Assembly: GCA_017847835.1 (NCBI GenBank)
Contig: JAGASH010000004.1
Coordinates: forward strand, 1 to 64,000
Origin: Oscillospiraceae bacterium
GTDB taxonomy: Bacteria; Bacillota; Clostridia; Oscillospirales; Ruminococcaceae
Length of the DNA stretch: 64,000 bases
Reading direction: 5' to 3'
Shown in pieces: positions 33,024-44,200 of this stretch (position 1 is the first letter of the stretch; each line of letters opens with the position of its first letter). The notes beneath the pieces are model-generated. The model saw only the letters and a list, made by a program, of their open reading frames with translations, made no database searches and was not told the origin of the DNA. A program made the translations under genes and the position numbers.

Positions 33024-33623
33024 TCACACCGATTTCCTAATCCAATTATCCAGAAACTCCATCTGCTCAGCTGTATGAAACCAGTGTTCTCCGTCATTCA
33101 TTACCGTGAGAATTGCCCCTGTTTGTTCTGCAAATTCGGACACGGTTTCTATGGAAGTCAAATTATCATTTGCACCATATAAAATGCAGGTCGGAATGTT
33201 CCACTTTATCGGGTGGTTTCGCACATAGCACAGGTATTCCAAGGACAAAGTTTCGCCGAAATTCGTAGTAATTTCTTTCTTGCGGCAAAGCTCGTCTTCG
33301 GAAACATTTGCCCACGTCATCATATCCGCAATCAATTTTTCCATATTTACAATAGGCGAAATAAACAAGGCCTTGGAAATCTTCTTTTCGGCAAGAGCGT
33401 TCATTGAGAAAAAAGCACCTATGCTGTTTGCAACCAAAATGATAGAGTCATATCCTTTGCTGTGCAAATCGTAGAAATCTGAAAACTCGCGCTTTGCTTC
33501 CCAAGGATTTTGCGATTTGTAGTCAAACCCGATAACATCACTTTCGGCAAAAAGCGGCTGATAATGTTTTGCTTCATCTGCATTTCCACCTTTGCCGTGG
33601 ACATAAATAACTATTTGTTTCAT
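33024..33623 (-). CDS. Small alpha/beta hydrolase
   Basis: 199 residues. IVIYVHGKGGNADEA (about 3-17) is the oxyanion region. LVANSIGAFFSM carries the nucleophile Ser (about 67) in a slightly altered GxSxG (ANSIG). ILYGANDNLTS gives the Asp (about 148) and DGEHWFHT the His (about 176). Resembles the YqiA/RBBP9-like small hydrolases. CAGGAGAA precedes the ATG. Single-gene cassette with a half-sigma remnant and junction hairpin downstream; no convincing promoter found upstream. Substrate unknown. Confidence 0.75.
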   Translation of the reverse strand: MKQIVIYVHGKGGNADEAKHYQPLFAESDVIGFDYKSQNPWEAKREFSDFYDLHSKGYDSIILVANSIGAFFSMNALAEKKISKALFISPIVNMEKLIADMMTWANVSEDELCRKKEITTNFGETLSLEYLCYVRNHPIKWNIPTCILYGANDNLTSIETVSEFAEQTGAILTVMNDGEHWFHTAEQMEFLDNWIRKSV

Positions 33624-33736
33624 TTGATTTTCTCCTGTTTTTTGATTTGCAAATCAGATTTATCTGCCCGACATATTGGAAAAGGTATCTCCAAAACACA
33701 ATCTAATTTCCATATAGATTTTCCGCAACAGTATCC

Positions 33737-34468
33737 TTATTGCCCAACAAAAGCCGATATTGCGTCTACGGTTTGGCGAATTTGTTCCTCGCCCGAAATG
33801 GTGGGAATACCGTCGCCGTCCTGCTGTCCATAACTGCCAAACTGAGCGTGACAGCCGCCTTTCAGCACAATTTCCGTGGTATCTGCGGGAAGATTTGCCC
33901 GATTTTTCTCGTAAGTTTCCCGATTCATCACGCCGTCCTCCGTGCCATAGACAGACAGAACCCGCAGCGGTGTTTTCGTCAGGTCTTTTGTGGAATAAGC
34001 AGCCAGCAGAATTAACCCGTTGTAGTCCTCAAAATGCGTCGCAGCATAGCCCGCTGCCATTGCACCGCCCAGAGAGTGTCCCGCTATATACCAGTCGGTG
34101 ATTTCAGGGTGCTTTTGCTGCAGCCCGTCAGCAGCGTTTGCGTTCAGCACAGCCAGATTTCCCGGCATTTGCACCAACGCGCAGAGTATTCCCTTTTCTG
34201 CACAAGCTCGCATAAGCGGTGCGTATGCGGTATGCTCAACCTTTCCGCCGGGGTAAAATATCAACCCAATCGTTGCATTTTCGGGAACAAACCAGCTCAC
34301 ATTCCCGTCCCGCTCAATCCGAAAACTGTCATCGGGATAATCAACCATAGCTTGAATAGCAGTATCATCCGCGTGATAGTAGTCCGATATATAGATAAAT
34401 CCGCCGATTCCGATAGCCAAAAGCACGGCAAGGCAAACGGCAAGTATGATTTTTGTTGTTTTTTTCAT
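33737..34468 (-). CDS. Membrane-anchored or secreted alpha/beta hydrolase
   Basis: 243 residues from the ATG at 34468 (TTGAGGGA upstream). An N-terminal hydrophobic segment (about 6-28) could be an uncleaved signal or anchor. The hydrolase domain shows GLIFYPGGKVEHTAY (about 63), AGHSLGGAMAA with the nucleophile Ser (about 129), LSVYGTEDGVM (Asp, about 172) and GGCHAQFG (His, about 202), the pattern of a family often called alpha/beta hydrolase family 5 in Firmicutes. It is 13 nt behind the tocopherol-cyclase-like gene, so the two are co-transcribed. Confidence 0.8.
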   Translation of the reverse strand: MKKTTKIILAVCLAVLLAIGIGGFIYISDYYHADDTAIQAMVDYPDDSFRIERDGNVSWFVPENATIGLIFYPGGKVEHTAYAPLMRACAEKGILCALVQMPGNLAVLNANAADGLQQKHPEITDWYIAGHSLGGAMAAGYAATHFEDYNGLILLAAYSTKDLTKTPLRVLSVYGTEDGVMNRETYEKNRANLPADTTEIVLKGGCHAQFGSYGQQDGDGIPTISGEEQIRQTVDAISAFVGQ

Positions 34469-34481
34469 ATTTTCCCTCAAT

Positions 34482-35606
34482 TCAACAATATTCGCCGTAT
34501 TCACAGCCAATGTTTTCGGCGCGCACCTCGTCAATGAGCCTGTCCCCGCCAATATGCCGTTTATAGAGCTTCACTGTTCCCACACCGTTTCCGCCGTTCC
34601 ACAGACGGTTGTGACGCTTTGCTCCATTCGGCGCCTCATAGTTGATGAGCAGCATATCCTTCTTTTCGCAGGTGACATCGGTGACCATACGGTGCCGCGG
34701 TGTTTTCTGCTCAACGTGCCAGATTATCTGCGTTTCCGTTTCCTGACAGTTGAATTTCGTGCGGGTCAGGGTCCAGAATTTGGAGAAGTTGAATTCGTAG
34801 CTTTTGCCTTCGTAGAAAAAGGCTGCAAGCAGCTTGCGATTAAGTGCCAGACGACCGATTTTCGGACGACCTCCGCCAATGTCAAACACGCTGTTTTCAA
34901 GCTTTTTTCCCGTGACGGTACTTGTGAGATTATTTGAGGACAGCCAAACCCACGGACTTGTGAAATCCTTGCCCCAGTTCTTGTCTGCGTAACCATAGCA
35001 GGTTTCGGGAGTAATGAGATAGGTTTCCCCACCCCAAATAACCTGACCGGAATAGGCGGTTTTCATTCCCTCTGCGTGCCAGAACATCTCAAATGCGCCG
35101 CTTTCCCGCAAGGGTTTACTTGCGCCATAGCCCACATTATAGGCAATCTTTTTGTCTATGCTCAAATCCCAGCTCATACTGCCGTTGCCGCACATCAATT
35201 CAGAGTGCTCTGCTGCATTTTTTACTTGTACGCTGCCGCGGGTTTGTGTTTCACTCAAAAAGCAGTCCCCTGCCGTCACACTGAAATGTACGCTGTTGGA
35301 AACAGCCACACTGTCCCAGCCGAAAAAACGGTGGAGCTGTTCAGCGTCCTCGCCCCACGCGCCCGCCTTAACCATAAGATAGGACGGCTTGCGGTTCTCA
35401 CGTTGATTTTCGGGGAGCTGTCCCAAAATCGGTTCTGCGCCTCCCAATGCGGGATTGCAGGTGAAAAATTCTATGAAAAATGCCTTTTCTTCACCGGTGA
35501 CGATGTGACGACCGGTGAATGAGTGCCACCACCAATCGTAGCCGCACTCCGCCAGCGAGCCCTTTAGCATAAAGGCATTGCGGTTCAAATCACTTTTATT
35601 TACCAT
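34482..35606 (-). CDS. Tocopherol-cyclase-like protein
   Basis: 374 residues, no signal peptide. The sequence is rich in Trp and Gly with CYGYADKNWGKDFTSPWVWL (about 205) and RHNRLWNGGNGVGTVKLY, typical of the tocopherol cyclase/CrtC-like beta-barrel superfamily whose bacterial members in Clostridia have no defined substrate. A lipid or isoprenoid substrate is possible. First gene of a two-gene cassette with a membrane hydrolase. The promoter is in the conserved junction block and GGAGAAAATC precedes the ATG. Confidence 0.75.
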   Translation of the reverse strand: MVNKSDLNRNAFMLKGSLAECGYDWWWHSFTGRHIVTGEEKAFFIEFFTCNPALGGAEPILGQLPENQRENRKPSYLMVKAGAWGEDAEQLHRFFGWDSVAVSNSVHFSVTAGDCFLSETQTRGSVQVKNAAEHSELMCGNGSMSWDLSIDKKIAYNVGYGASKPLRESGAFEMFWHAEGMKTAYSGQVIWGGETYLITPETCYGYADKNWGKDFTSPWVWLSSNNLTSTVTGKKLENSVFDIGGGRPKIGRLALNRKLLAAFFYEGKSYEFNFSKFWTLTRTKFNCQETETQIIWHVEQKTPRHRMVTDVTCEKKDMLLINYEAPNGAKRHNRLWNGGNGVGTVKLYKRHIGGDRLIDEVRAENIGCEYGEYC

Positions 35607-35677
35607 TTGATTTTCTCCTGTTCAGCGCTGTTCTTATTGTTCGATTCCTATAATTTCGATTTGTCGATGAGGTTATT

Positions 35678-35706
35678 ATTATATCACAATCAGCCCGTAA
35701 TGTCAA
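35678..35706 (-). promoter_or_regulatory. Promoter of tocopherol-cyclase-like cassette
   Basis: Minus-strand TTGACA and TATAAT, 17-bp spacer, TGTGA before the -10. Confidence 0.85.
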
Positions 35707-35718
35707 TATAAAAAAGCA

Positions 35719-35747
35719 AAGCCGCCTTTATATTTCAAAAGACGGCT
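35719..35747 (-). terminator. Junction hairpin J4 behind half-sigma A
   Basis: AGCCGCCTTT pairs with AAAGACGGCT (G-U allowed), 6 bp after the stop of half-sigma A. Confidence 0.75.
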
Positions 35748-35753
35748 CCTTAT

Positions 35754-36116
35754 TTACACTCGTTCAAACCGCGCGCGCAGCTTTTCGAGCGCTCTTTTCT
35801 CAATCCGCGAAATGTACGACCGCGAGATACCGAGCTTCTTGGCAATCTCTTTTTGCGTCATCGGTCGGCAAACCGAGCCGTCAACGTTCGCAACGCCGTA
35901 TCTTTTGCAGATAATCTCACGCTCACGCTCGTCAAGCTCTTCAAGAATAAATCTGTACAGCCGCTCCGAGTCGATTTTCAATTCGGCGATTTGCTCAACG
36001 TTGATGTTGCTCGAGATTATATCCTCAATCGTGAGCGCGTTCCCCTCGGAATCGCTCTCAATAGGCTCGCTGATGTACAACTCTGTTTGCTTGTGCTTCA
36101 TCTTGCGGAAGTACAT
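35754..36116 (-). CDS. Half-sigma gene A: C-terminal half of a SigK-family sigma factor
   Basis: 120 residues covering sigma regions 3 to 4.2: YISEPIESDSEGNALTIEDI matches the DPIGxDxEGNxIxLxDIL block of SigK, LDEREREIICKRYGV is region 4.1 and TQKEIAKKLGISRSYISRIE is the region 4.2 helix-turn-helix. It corresponds to the SpoIIIC part of split sigK genes. The reading frame continues upstream with VIANQIK, homologous to region 2.4, then identity between copies stops. No ribosome site or promoter is visible, so expression is doubtful. Near-identical protein at 47584 and 52765. Downstream hairpin shared. Upstream lies a truncated DUF4143 ATPase gene. Confidence 0.8.
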   Translation of the reverse strand: MYFRKMKHKQTELYISEPIESDSEGNALTIEDIISSNINVEQIAELKIDSERLYRFILEELDEREREIICKRYGVANVDGSVCRPMTQKEIAKKLGISRSYISRIEKRALEKLRARFERV

Positions 36117-36160
36117 TTTTATTTGATTAGCAATAACACGCTTGAGGAAACAATAAAAGC
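36117..36160 (-). repeat. Conserved 5' boundary of half-sigma copy A
   Basis: TTTTTATTTGATTAGCAATA to TTGAGGAAACA is shared with 47947-47983, 53128-53163, 31281-31316 and 57979-58016. Beyond GAGGAAACA the flanks differ, which defines the repeat end. Confidence 0.75.
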
Positions 36161-36220
36161 AAGCGTTTTGATAAAAAAATTTGCATATATGACACTGAAC
36201 TGCATTTCAAGCAGCCAAAA

Positions 36221-36391
36221 TCATATCAGAAACGCCGCATACAGCGGTATGGAAATCACGTCTTCGGTTCGTCCGAAATTCTTCTGCGAAAACCTTATTG
36301 CATAATCCGGAGAAAATTTCTGCCTGAAAACACTCAGGCTTCTTGAACGGACGTTTTCTCCCTTTTTCACCTCAATCGCGTATATTTTATC
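36221..36391 (-). pseudogene. 3' fragment of a DUF4143 AAA ATPase gene
   Basis: The last 55 or so codons, from KIYAIEVKKGENVRSRSLSV to ISIPLYAAFLI, equal the C-terminus of the intact gene at 58093-59385 except for single changes, and the downstream non-coding 60 bp is also alike. The match ends at about 36391. A truncated duplicate of a complete cassette. Confidence 0.85.
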
Positions 36392-36506
36392 AGCTTGCCA
36401 TTGTTTTTCCCTCATGTGTTTATTTTTCACTTTTGGGGGTGGGTGTTACAACTTTATTGTAGCACATCAATTATTTGCGAATAGCGTTACATTTTTCGAG
36501 ATTTAT

Positions 36507-38246
36507 TTATCGCTTGATTTCAAGCGTTGTATTGTTAAAATCCAGCATTCGCATATAATTCACGCTGTCAATGAGCTTGAGCATAACCTCGATTTCTCCG
36601 AATTGATAACCTTCGTTGTCGATGCTGTAATCGGTGGGATTAAACGGCGCTCCGTTGTCGCGAAACCGCAGCAGAGCCTCTTCGTCCGTAAAACACATCA
36701 TTATGTCTATGCTCTTGACCGATTTCCCGCCGTGCTTTATTGTGTTGACTGTCATCTCCTCCGCTGCAACAGCAATGCGATTTGCACGGTGCGCGTCGAG
36801 TTTTCCCTCGCAGAAACGGCTGATTTCCCAAGAAACGCTTGCAGCTTGCTCAAGCTCCGGCGATACCGAGATATCGAGCACGTCCTCATCGGTGCTTTCG
36901 GGAAGAATAAACAGCCCCTTCTTGTACTTCAGATTGACCGTTATCACAGCCGCAAACGCTGTCAGCAGCTCGCTTGCGATAAACGCCGCCATAACCGCAT
37001 TCAAACAGTCAAAGCCCGCCGCCTTTGCCAAAGCAACTGCTGCAAGCACACACGGCAAAAGCGCTCCGCAGTATTGAAGAACCGTGATAAGATTGGAAAC
37101 GCCGGTTTTTTCGGTTGTCTGATAATAAACTGTCATAAAGCGGTTGAACGCGTAAACCGGAAGACAGAGCACAAATATCCTGAGCGCGCCCACAGTCATA
37201 TTCATCAGCTCACCGTCATCGATGCCGAAAAGAGCAGCCGCACCGTTTGTGAAAATCAACAGCACTATCATAAGCACGGAAAGCAGAATATAGCTAAGCT
37301 TGATGATATTTTTGCTGAGGCTCTTTATGCCGAAATAGTCCTTTTCGCCGTACAGCACGCCGCCGATTGTGGACATCGGTCCGATAACTCCGCCCAAAAC
37401 AAGCTCGCATATCAGTACAATATTAAGGCAAACCGTGTAAACAGCAACCGCGTCCTCACCGATATTGTTGATAATGATAATGTTCATCACAAGGTTTCGT
37501 AGCATCTCGCAGATAACCGCAAGCATAGTCGGAAGTCCCGTAACGGTAGCAAGCTTCATCATTTTTCCCGTGTTTTTAAACGGATTGATGAATTTCAATA
37601 TTCTTTTCTTCGAGCGAATGTACGGTATCAAAACAAACAGCGCCAAAAAGTAACCGATAAGCGTGGACAAAATCGTGCCTTTTGCACCGAGAGGCGTATA
37701 GGTCAGCAGAATGTAGTCCGAAATAAGATTGATGACATTGGACAGAATGACATAAGCTGTCGCCACGCGCGGGTGATTGTCCACAGCCATATAGTTCATC
37801 ATCTGAAGGGCAATTCCGATAAGCGGTGCGCCGAGAAACATAATCCTTATCACCGAGGCAACATTTTCCGTGAGCAAGGTTTTTCCCGCGAGTAATACCG
37901 CAATCTGCTCCGAAAAAAGCGACATGAGCATAAAAGCCAAGCCGAAAATAACCGTTGTCGTAAAAGTTGCGGAAAACACCTTCCCTGCACCCTCTGTGTC
38001 ACGCTTTCCGAGAAGGTTTCCGACGGCAATGCTCCCGCCGATACCGAGCATATAGCCAGGTATCTGTATGAACAGGAGTATCGTCGAGCTTATCTGTACC
38101 GCAGACATAACCTCCGAGCCGAGAATATTGCCGACAAGTATAGTGTCAACTATATTACCTGCCTGCAAAGCAACCGTGGTCATTATCGACGGTATGAGAT
38201 ATTGTATAAATTTAGTCCTGATGAGCTTTGCGTTTCTCTTCAACAT
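36507..38246 (-). CDS. MATE-family exporter fused to an RsbW-like ATPase domain
   Basis: 579 residues. Residues 1-445 have twelve membrane segments of a MATE multidrug/metabolite exporter (IPSIMTTVALQAGNIVDTIL at the N-terminus). Residues about 450-579 form a GHKL-type ATPase domain like anti-sigma kinases: RIAVAAEEMTVNTIKHGG (N-box), LLRFRDNGAPFNP (G1-box) and FGEIEVMLKLID. The fusion would place an ATP-binding regulator on a metabolite exporter. It follows the NRPS gene by 9 bp, with AAGGAG in that gap, so it is the likely product exporter or self-resistance pump. Confidence 0.85.
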   Translation of the reverse strand: MLKRNAKLIRTKFIQYLIPSIMTTVALQAGNIVDTILVGNILGSEVMSAVQISSTILLFIQIPGYMLGIGGSIAVGNLLGKRDTEGAGKVFSATFTTTVIFGLAFMLMSLFSEQIAVLLAGKTLLTENVASVIRIMFLGAPLIGIALQMMNYMAVDNHPRVATAYVILSNVINLISDYILLTYTPLGAKGTILSTLIGYFLALFVLIPYIRSKKRILKFINPFKNTGKMMKLATVTGLPTMLAVICEMLRNLVMNIIIINNIGEDAVAVYTVCLNIVLICELVLGGVIGPMSTIGGVLYGEKDYFGIKSLSKNIIKLSYILLSVLMIVLLIFTNGAAALFGIDDGELMNMTVGALRIFVLCLPVYAFNRFMTVYYQTTEKTGVSNLITVLQYCGALLPCVLAAVALAKAAGFDCLNAVMAAFIASELLTAFAAVITVNLKYKKGLFILPESTDEDVLDISVSPELEQAASVSWEISRFCEGKLDAHRANRIAVAAEEMTVNTIKHGGKSVKSIDIMMCFTDEEALLRFRDNGAPFNPTDYSIDNEGYQFGEIEVMLKLIDSVNYMRMLDFNNTTLEIKR

Positions 38247-38255
38247 ATTTGCTCC

Positions 38256-41200
38256 TTAACCGAAAAATCCAAGCGTATCAAGAGCCTTTATCGCGCTCAC
38301 AAGATAATCGTTATCAATCATCGGCCACTTAAATCCGAGCCTGTACAGCACATTTATGGTAAATCGATTTGACGCGCCAAGCTGAACAACAGCCTTTTCT
38401 TCACCCGACTCATAAGCGACAAGTCCAAGCACAGCGTCTGCCATACTCTCGTCCTTTGCTGCCTCGGACAGCGCTTCGGAGAACCTCTCGGCGTCGGTGA
38501 TTTCAATGTCAAAGCCATAGCCGCGCAAAGAGTAGATAACGTCCGCCATTCTGATAACGTGGTCGTTAAATGCGTGGAAAACGCAGAATTTGCTCTCGCT
38601 TGCGGCAAGCTTCAGGACAGCTGCCGCGGTTGAATCAATCGGTGAAAACTCCGCGAAAGCCTCAAGCGCGTTCACGGGGAACAACTTCATTATCCTATAT
38701 GCCTTCAGCGAACGCATAAAGCTGTTGGTGATGAAATTTATCTGGAATTCGCCGTCAGAAAGCCTGCTCATAAGGTTGCCGACTCTGATTATTTTGCCGT
38801 CAAGACCGCGCTTTACTCTCGCTTCAAGCACGGCTCTCTCGGCGAGGAATTTCGTGCGGACGTATTCGTTGTCGATTTTCTGCCCGAAGAACAGCTCATT
38901 CTCGTGGATAAACCTGTCCGCGTCCTCTATGCCGCCTTCTCCCGCAACCGATGTCGTTGAAATCTGAATGAGCCGCTTTCCGCTTTCAATGCACATCTCA
39001 ATCAGATTTTTCACACCGCCGACGTTTACCCGTTCAAGAATATCATCGCTTGCAAAATGCTTGACGCAAGCCGCGCAGTTTATAACGGTGTTCGCGTCGG
39101 TTTGAGCGACCGCTTTAAGCGAATTTTTGTCCGTGATATCGCCCTCAATGCAGAAAATCCTGCTTCCGAAAAGCTCGTCAAACACCGTATTGAAATAATA
39201 CCCGAGCATATTTTTCAGGCGCTTTTCGCAGGTTTCGTGTCTTCCCTTGCGAACAAGGCAGTAAACCTTGCCGTCGTAGCTGTCGATAAATTCCTTCAAA
39301 ACGTGTATTCCGAGGAAGCCTGTCGCGCCCGTAAGTACGATATTTCCAAGCTCCGCAGGCTTTACTTCGTCAACCTTTTCAAAAATATTTTCGCCGAGAA
39401 CGCTGTTTAGCGCAGAGTAGTCAAATTCATCGGAATTGCTTTCGGTATTCATTCTTACTCCGCCATCAATGAAAGCGGCAAGACCGCGCGGCGTTGGATT
39501 GTCAAAAACGTCCTTGTAGACAATGTTGTAGCCCTTTGTGAGCGCGAACATAACAACCTTTGTCGCACTCAGCGATGTTCCGCCAATCTCGAAAAAGCTG
39601 TCCAGCGCGCCGACTCTCTCAAGTCCGAGAATATCCGCGAACTTTTCACAAAGCTCCTTTTCAAGCGCGGTTTCGGGCGCGGTGTATTCGCGAACGGCAG
39701 CCGCAAGAGTGGTTTCGGGAAAACGGTTTTTGTCGATTTTCCCGTTGACCGTGAGCGGCATTTCGTCCAGCTGCATAAGCGCTGCAGGCACCATATAAGC
39801 CGTGAGCTTCGACTTCATAAAGCCAGTGAGCTCGGCTGTATCAATCGCTCTGTCTGCGGTGAAAAAGCCCGCAAGATAGTCCTCGGAGCCGTTGTTTCTG
39901 ACGATAACCTTGCTCACAAGAACGCCCTCAAACTCGTTCATCACGGTTTCAATTTCACCGAGCTCCACGCGCAGACCTCTCAGCTTAACCTGATTGTCAA
40001 GTCTGCCGAAAAACTCGATTTCACCGTCCGAATTATAGCGCACAAGGTCACCGCTGCGATAAGCGCGCTCACCGTTGAACTCGAAGAACACCTGAGCCGT
40101 TTTTTCGGGAAGCTTCATATATCCGCGTCCGACGCCCGTGCCTCCGATGACAAGCTCACCACTTACTCCAACAGGCAAAACGTGCTTCGCGCTGTCCATA
40201 ACGTAGGCTTTGACGTTGGCGGCGGGTCTGCCGATAGTGATGTTTTTGCTGCTTGTGATAATCTTGGAAATGCAGCTTACCGTGGTTTCCGTAGGACCAT
40301 AGCCGTTTACGATAATCGCAGCGGGATTTATCGCCATAAGTTTGTCGTAAAGAGCTCCCGGAAATGCCTCTGCGCCCAAATCGTATGCCTTGATATTCCG
40401 CAGAGCTCGCTTGATATTGGGAATGTCCACGATGTTCATAATAAACGACGGAGTACCGCACATTATCTCCACGCTGTTTTCTTCCATTAATTTGCACAAA
40501 AGCATCGGATTGTGGATTTCGTCCTCGTTTGCCATACAAACGGTCATTCCATTGCTAAGCGGGATAAAGCTCTCCATAATCGAGAAATCGAATGAAATAG
40601 CCGCAACCGACAGCATAACCTTTTCGGGATACACGAGATTTTTTGTTTCATCGTTTTTCTCGTTTGCGTCAACAAAATTGCACAAATTCGCGTGTTCAAT
40701 CATAACGCCCTTAGGCTTGCCCGTTGAGCCCGATGTGTAAATGCAGTAGGCAAGCGAATTTGTCGGGATTTCAAGCACGGGATTGCTGTCATTTTCAGTG
40801 CTGCAAAGCTGCTCGACGGTGATTGCCTTATAAGGCTTTTCATCGGAAAACAGCTCGGCTCTGTCCGCTTTTATTGCCTCGCTTGTGATAACAAAATGGC
40901 ACTCCGCGTCCGTCAGGCAGAAGTCAATTCTGTCATCGGGATACTCGTTTGAAAGCGGCAAAAACGCCCCTCCCGCCTTCAGAATACCATACTCGCAGAC
41001 GTACACTTCCTTCGTCCTGTCAAGCACAACTCCAACGATATCATCAAGCTGTACTCCCAAGTCAATCAGTCCGTGCGCAAGACGGTTTGCGAGGCTGTTC
41101 AGTTCACTGTAGGTGAGCTTTTCGCTGTTTGCGATAACCGCGGTTAATTCGGGCTTTTCAAGCGCGTGCTTTTCAAAGAGCCTGTTTACGCTCACAAGCT

Positions 41201-44200
41201 CCACGGGATAATCGGTATCGTTAAAGCTGTTCACCAAATCAAGCTGTTCAGCGGAGGTAATATTCACCTCGCCGAGAGTTTGTGCCGTGAGCATAGATTT
41301 CGCAGCCGTCGCCAGCATATCGGTGTAGCGCTCGATAAATTCACGGCTGTACTTGTTTGCGCGGTACTCCGTTTCAAAAACGAAAATGCCGTCCCTTATC
41401 CACACGTCCGTGGAAATATCGGATTTTGCCGTTTCAAGCGAACGGTTAAGCTCGGTGACAGGTCTGCCGTCAAGCTCACCGACGCCAAATCCCTCACCCT
41501 GATAGACAATCATATACTCTGCGGAAATCCCGTAAGAACGGCTTATCTGCGCGAATGAAAACAGGTCGTTTGACATATTCGCGAGAAGCTGTTTTCCCGT
41601 TTCAAGTATGTAATCAACAGTTTTATTTTCGATATCGGGGAAACAGCGCAGCGGCAAGGTCTTGACGAACATTCCAAAAGAATTCTCAGTGTTTACGTCA
41701 TTTCTGCCGTTGTAAACGGTTGTGAGGCAAACATCGTCGGAATAAGCGTATTTCCCGAGCAAAAGCCCCGCTGCCGCAAGGAAAAACGCATTCGGAGTTA
41801 TACCGTGATTTTCGCAGAAGCTCTTGACATCAGCTGCGGAAAGCTCGGGGCGGCTTATGCACTCAAAGCCCGCCGTTTCTGTTTCCTCGTTTCTGTCGGG
41901 AGAAGGCAGCGTGCAGTCGGGGCAGCCCTTCAAAAGACTGTCGTAATAGCTCTTTGCATCGGTAAACTCGCGCGAGGAAAGCGCCCTTTTCTCTTCGAGA
42001 GCTATATCGAAAATCGTCTTTCTTTCACCGTCAAGCTCTTTTCCCGCGAGCACGCTGTCGAGGTCGCGGAGGAAAATACCAAGAGAAGTTCCGTCAAAAA
42101 TTATGTGGTGGAAATCCGTGAAAAGAAAGATATTTTTCTCGGTTTCAAAAACGGTTATCCTGTACAACTCCTTGCTGAAATCAAACGGCTGAACAAAACT
42201 CCTGCCGTACTCCTCAGCGTCGCTTTCGCTGCCATTGAGAACGGAAACACCAGCGGCTTTTTCGGGATGCGGGGACATAAAGATATCGCCGTTTTCATCG
42301 GGAGCGATTGTGCATTTAAGCGGGCTGTGCGCGTCGATAACCTTTGAAATCGCGTCTGCAAGCCGCTGTGCACCCGTTTTCTTGTCGAGAACATAGGTTG
42401 TGGGAATGTTGTAGGTGGTCTGTTCGGGGTTCATCACGCACTCGGAATATACACCGAACTGCGTTTGAGTAATCGGATATTTGTCGCAAGCTGCGGTTTT
42501 CTCCTCGGAAACCGTTCTTGAAAACAGCTCGCTTATGATTTCGTTTTCGATATCGATAAGGCTATATCCGCCGAGAATTTTCTTAACCGAAAGACTTACA
42601 CCAAGTTCCTTGTCAATATGCGTTACAAGTGAAATCGCGCTCAGAGAGGTAATTCCGAGGCTTGTGAGCGGAGATGAAATATCGGTGATTTTTACTCCCA
42701 CGGACTTTTCGGCAATAGCCGAGATTTTCTCCTCGAGCAGAGTGAGCGGTCGGTCACCCGCGCTCTCCTCCTTTGCGGGAGAAAACTCGGGCTTTGGCAG
42801 AGCGCGCTTGTTAACCTTGAGATTTTGGTTGTAAGGAATTGCGTCAAGCTGCATTGTCACTGCGGGAACCATATACGGCGGCTTTTCCGCGCGGATAAAG
42901 TTCTCGAGCGCTTTTATGTCGATTTTTTCATCGGAGCAGACAAATGCCGCGATATATTTTCCTCCCGCAGGATTGTCGTATGCAGCAACCGTCGCGTCTG
43001 TGATACTCGGGAAACGGCGGATTACCTCCTCAACCTCGGTAAGTTCAATTCTGAACCCGCGTATTTTCACCTGATGGTCGCGTCTGCCGATAAACTGGAT
43101 ATTTCCGTCGTTCAGATAGCGCACGACATCTCCCGTGTGATAAACGCGGCTGTACCGTTCGTCATCGCAAAACGGATTTTTCGTAAAGACCTCGGCGGTT
43201 TTTTCGGGACGGTTGAGATAGCCGCGCGCAACCTGCGGTCCCGCTGCCCAAAGCTCGCCCGCCATTCCCGGAGGCAGCATTTTCCCGTTTTTGTCCACAA
43301 CATAAAGCTTGACATTATCGAGCGGTCTGCCGATGGGGATTTCCTTGCATTTGCTCTCAACGTGATAAATCGTGATAAAAATTGTACACTCCGTCGGACC
43401 GTACGCATTATAAAGCGCATAGTCGGGAACATCGAGAGGAACAAGCTTTTCACCGCCAACCGTGAGCGTTTTCAAGGTTTTTGTACCGTCAAGCAGCGCG
43501 AATTGTCTGCCAAGCTGCGTGGTCATAAAGATGTTTGTAATGCAGTTTTTGTTGAGGTAATCCTGTATGCCGAGAATGTCAAGGCGCATTTCCTCGGGGA
43601 TTATGTACAAGGTGCCGGCAACGGTTAGCGGCGGGTACATATCCATCATACAAGCGTCAAAGCCATAGCTCGCATAAGCAGCGGTTTTGGAATTTTCGTC
43701 CATTTTGTAGGAGCGTTTGAACCACGCGCAGAATGCCGCAAGATTTCCGTGCTCCAGCATAACGCCCTTCGGCACGCCCGTTGAACCCGATGTGTAAAGC
43801 ATTATAAACAAATCCTTGCAGTCGGGCGTCGGGAGCTTTGCGCTGCATTTCGGCAGAGCGGGAATTTCCTCGGTCATAATTCTCACGCCGCTAAAATTGT
43901 CGTCAATAACAGAGGACAGCGCGGGTGTTGTGATGAGGATTTCCGCGCCCGAATCGTTCATCATAAGATTAAGTCTTTCGGGAGGGTAGGTCGGGTCAAG
44001 CGGCATATACGCGCCGCAAGCCTTCAGCACACCGAGCGCGCAAATCACCATATACTCGCTTCTGTCGATAAGAACGCCGACCGTTTTCTCGCGGTCAATT
44101 CCCTTTTCGCGAAGATAATGCGCAAGATTATCGGTAATCTCGTCAAGCTGTTTGTAGGTGAGCTTCGTTTCACCCGAAACCACGGCGATATGCTCGGGAA

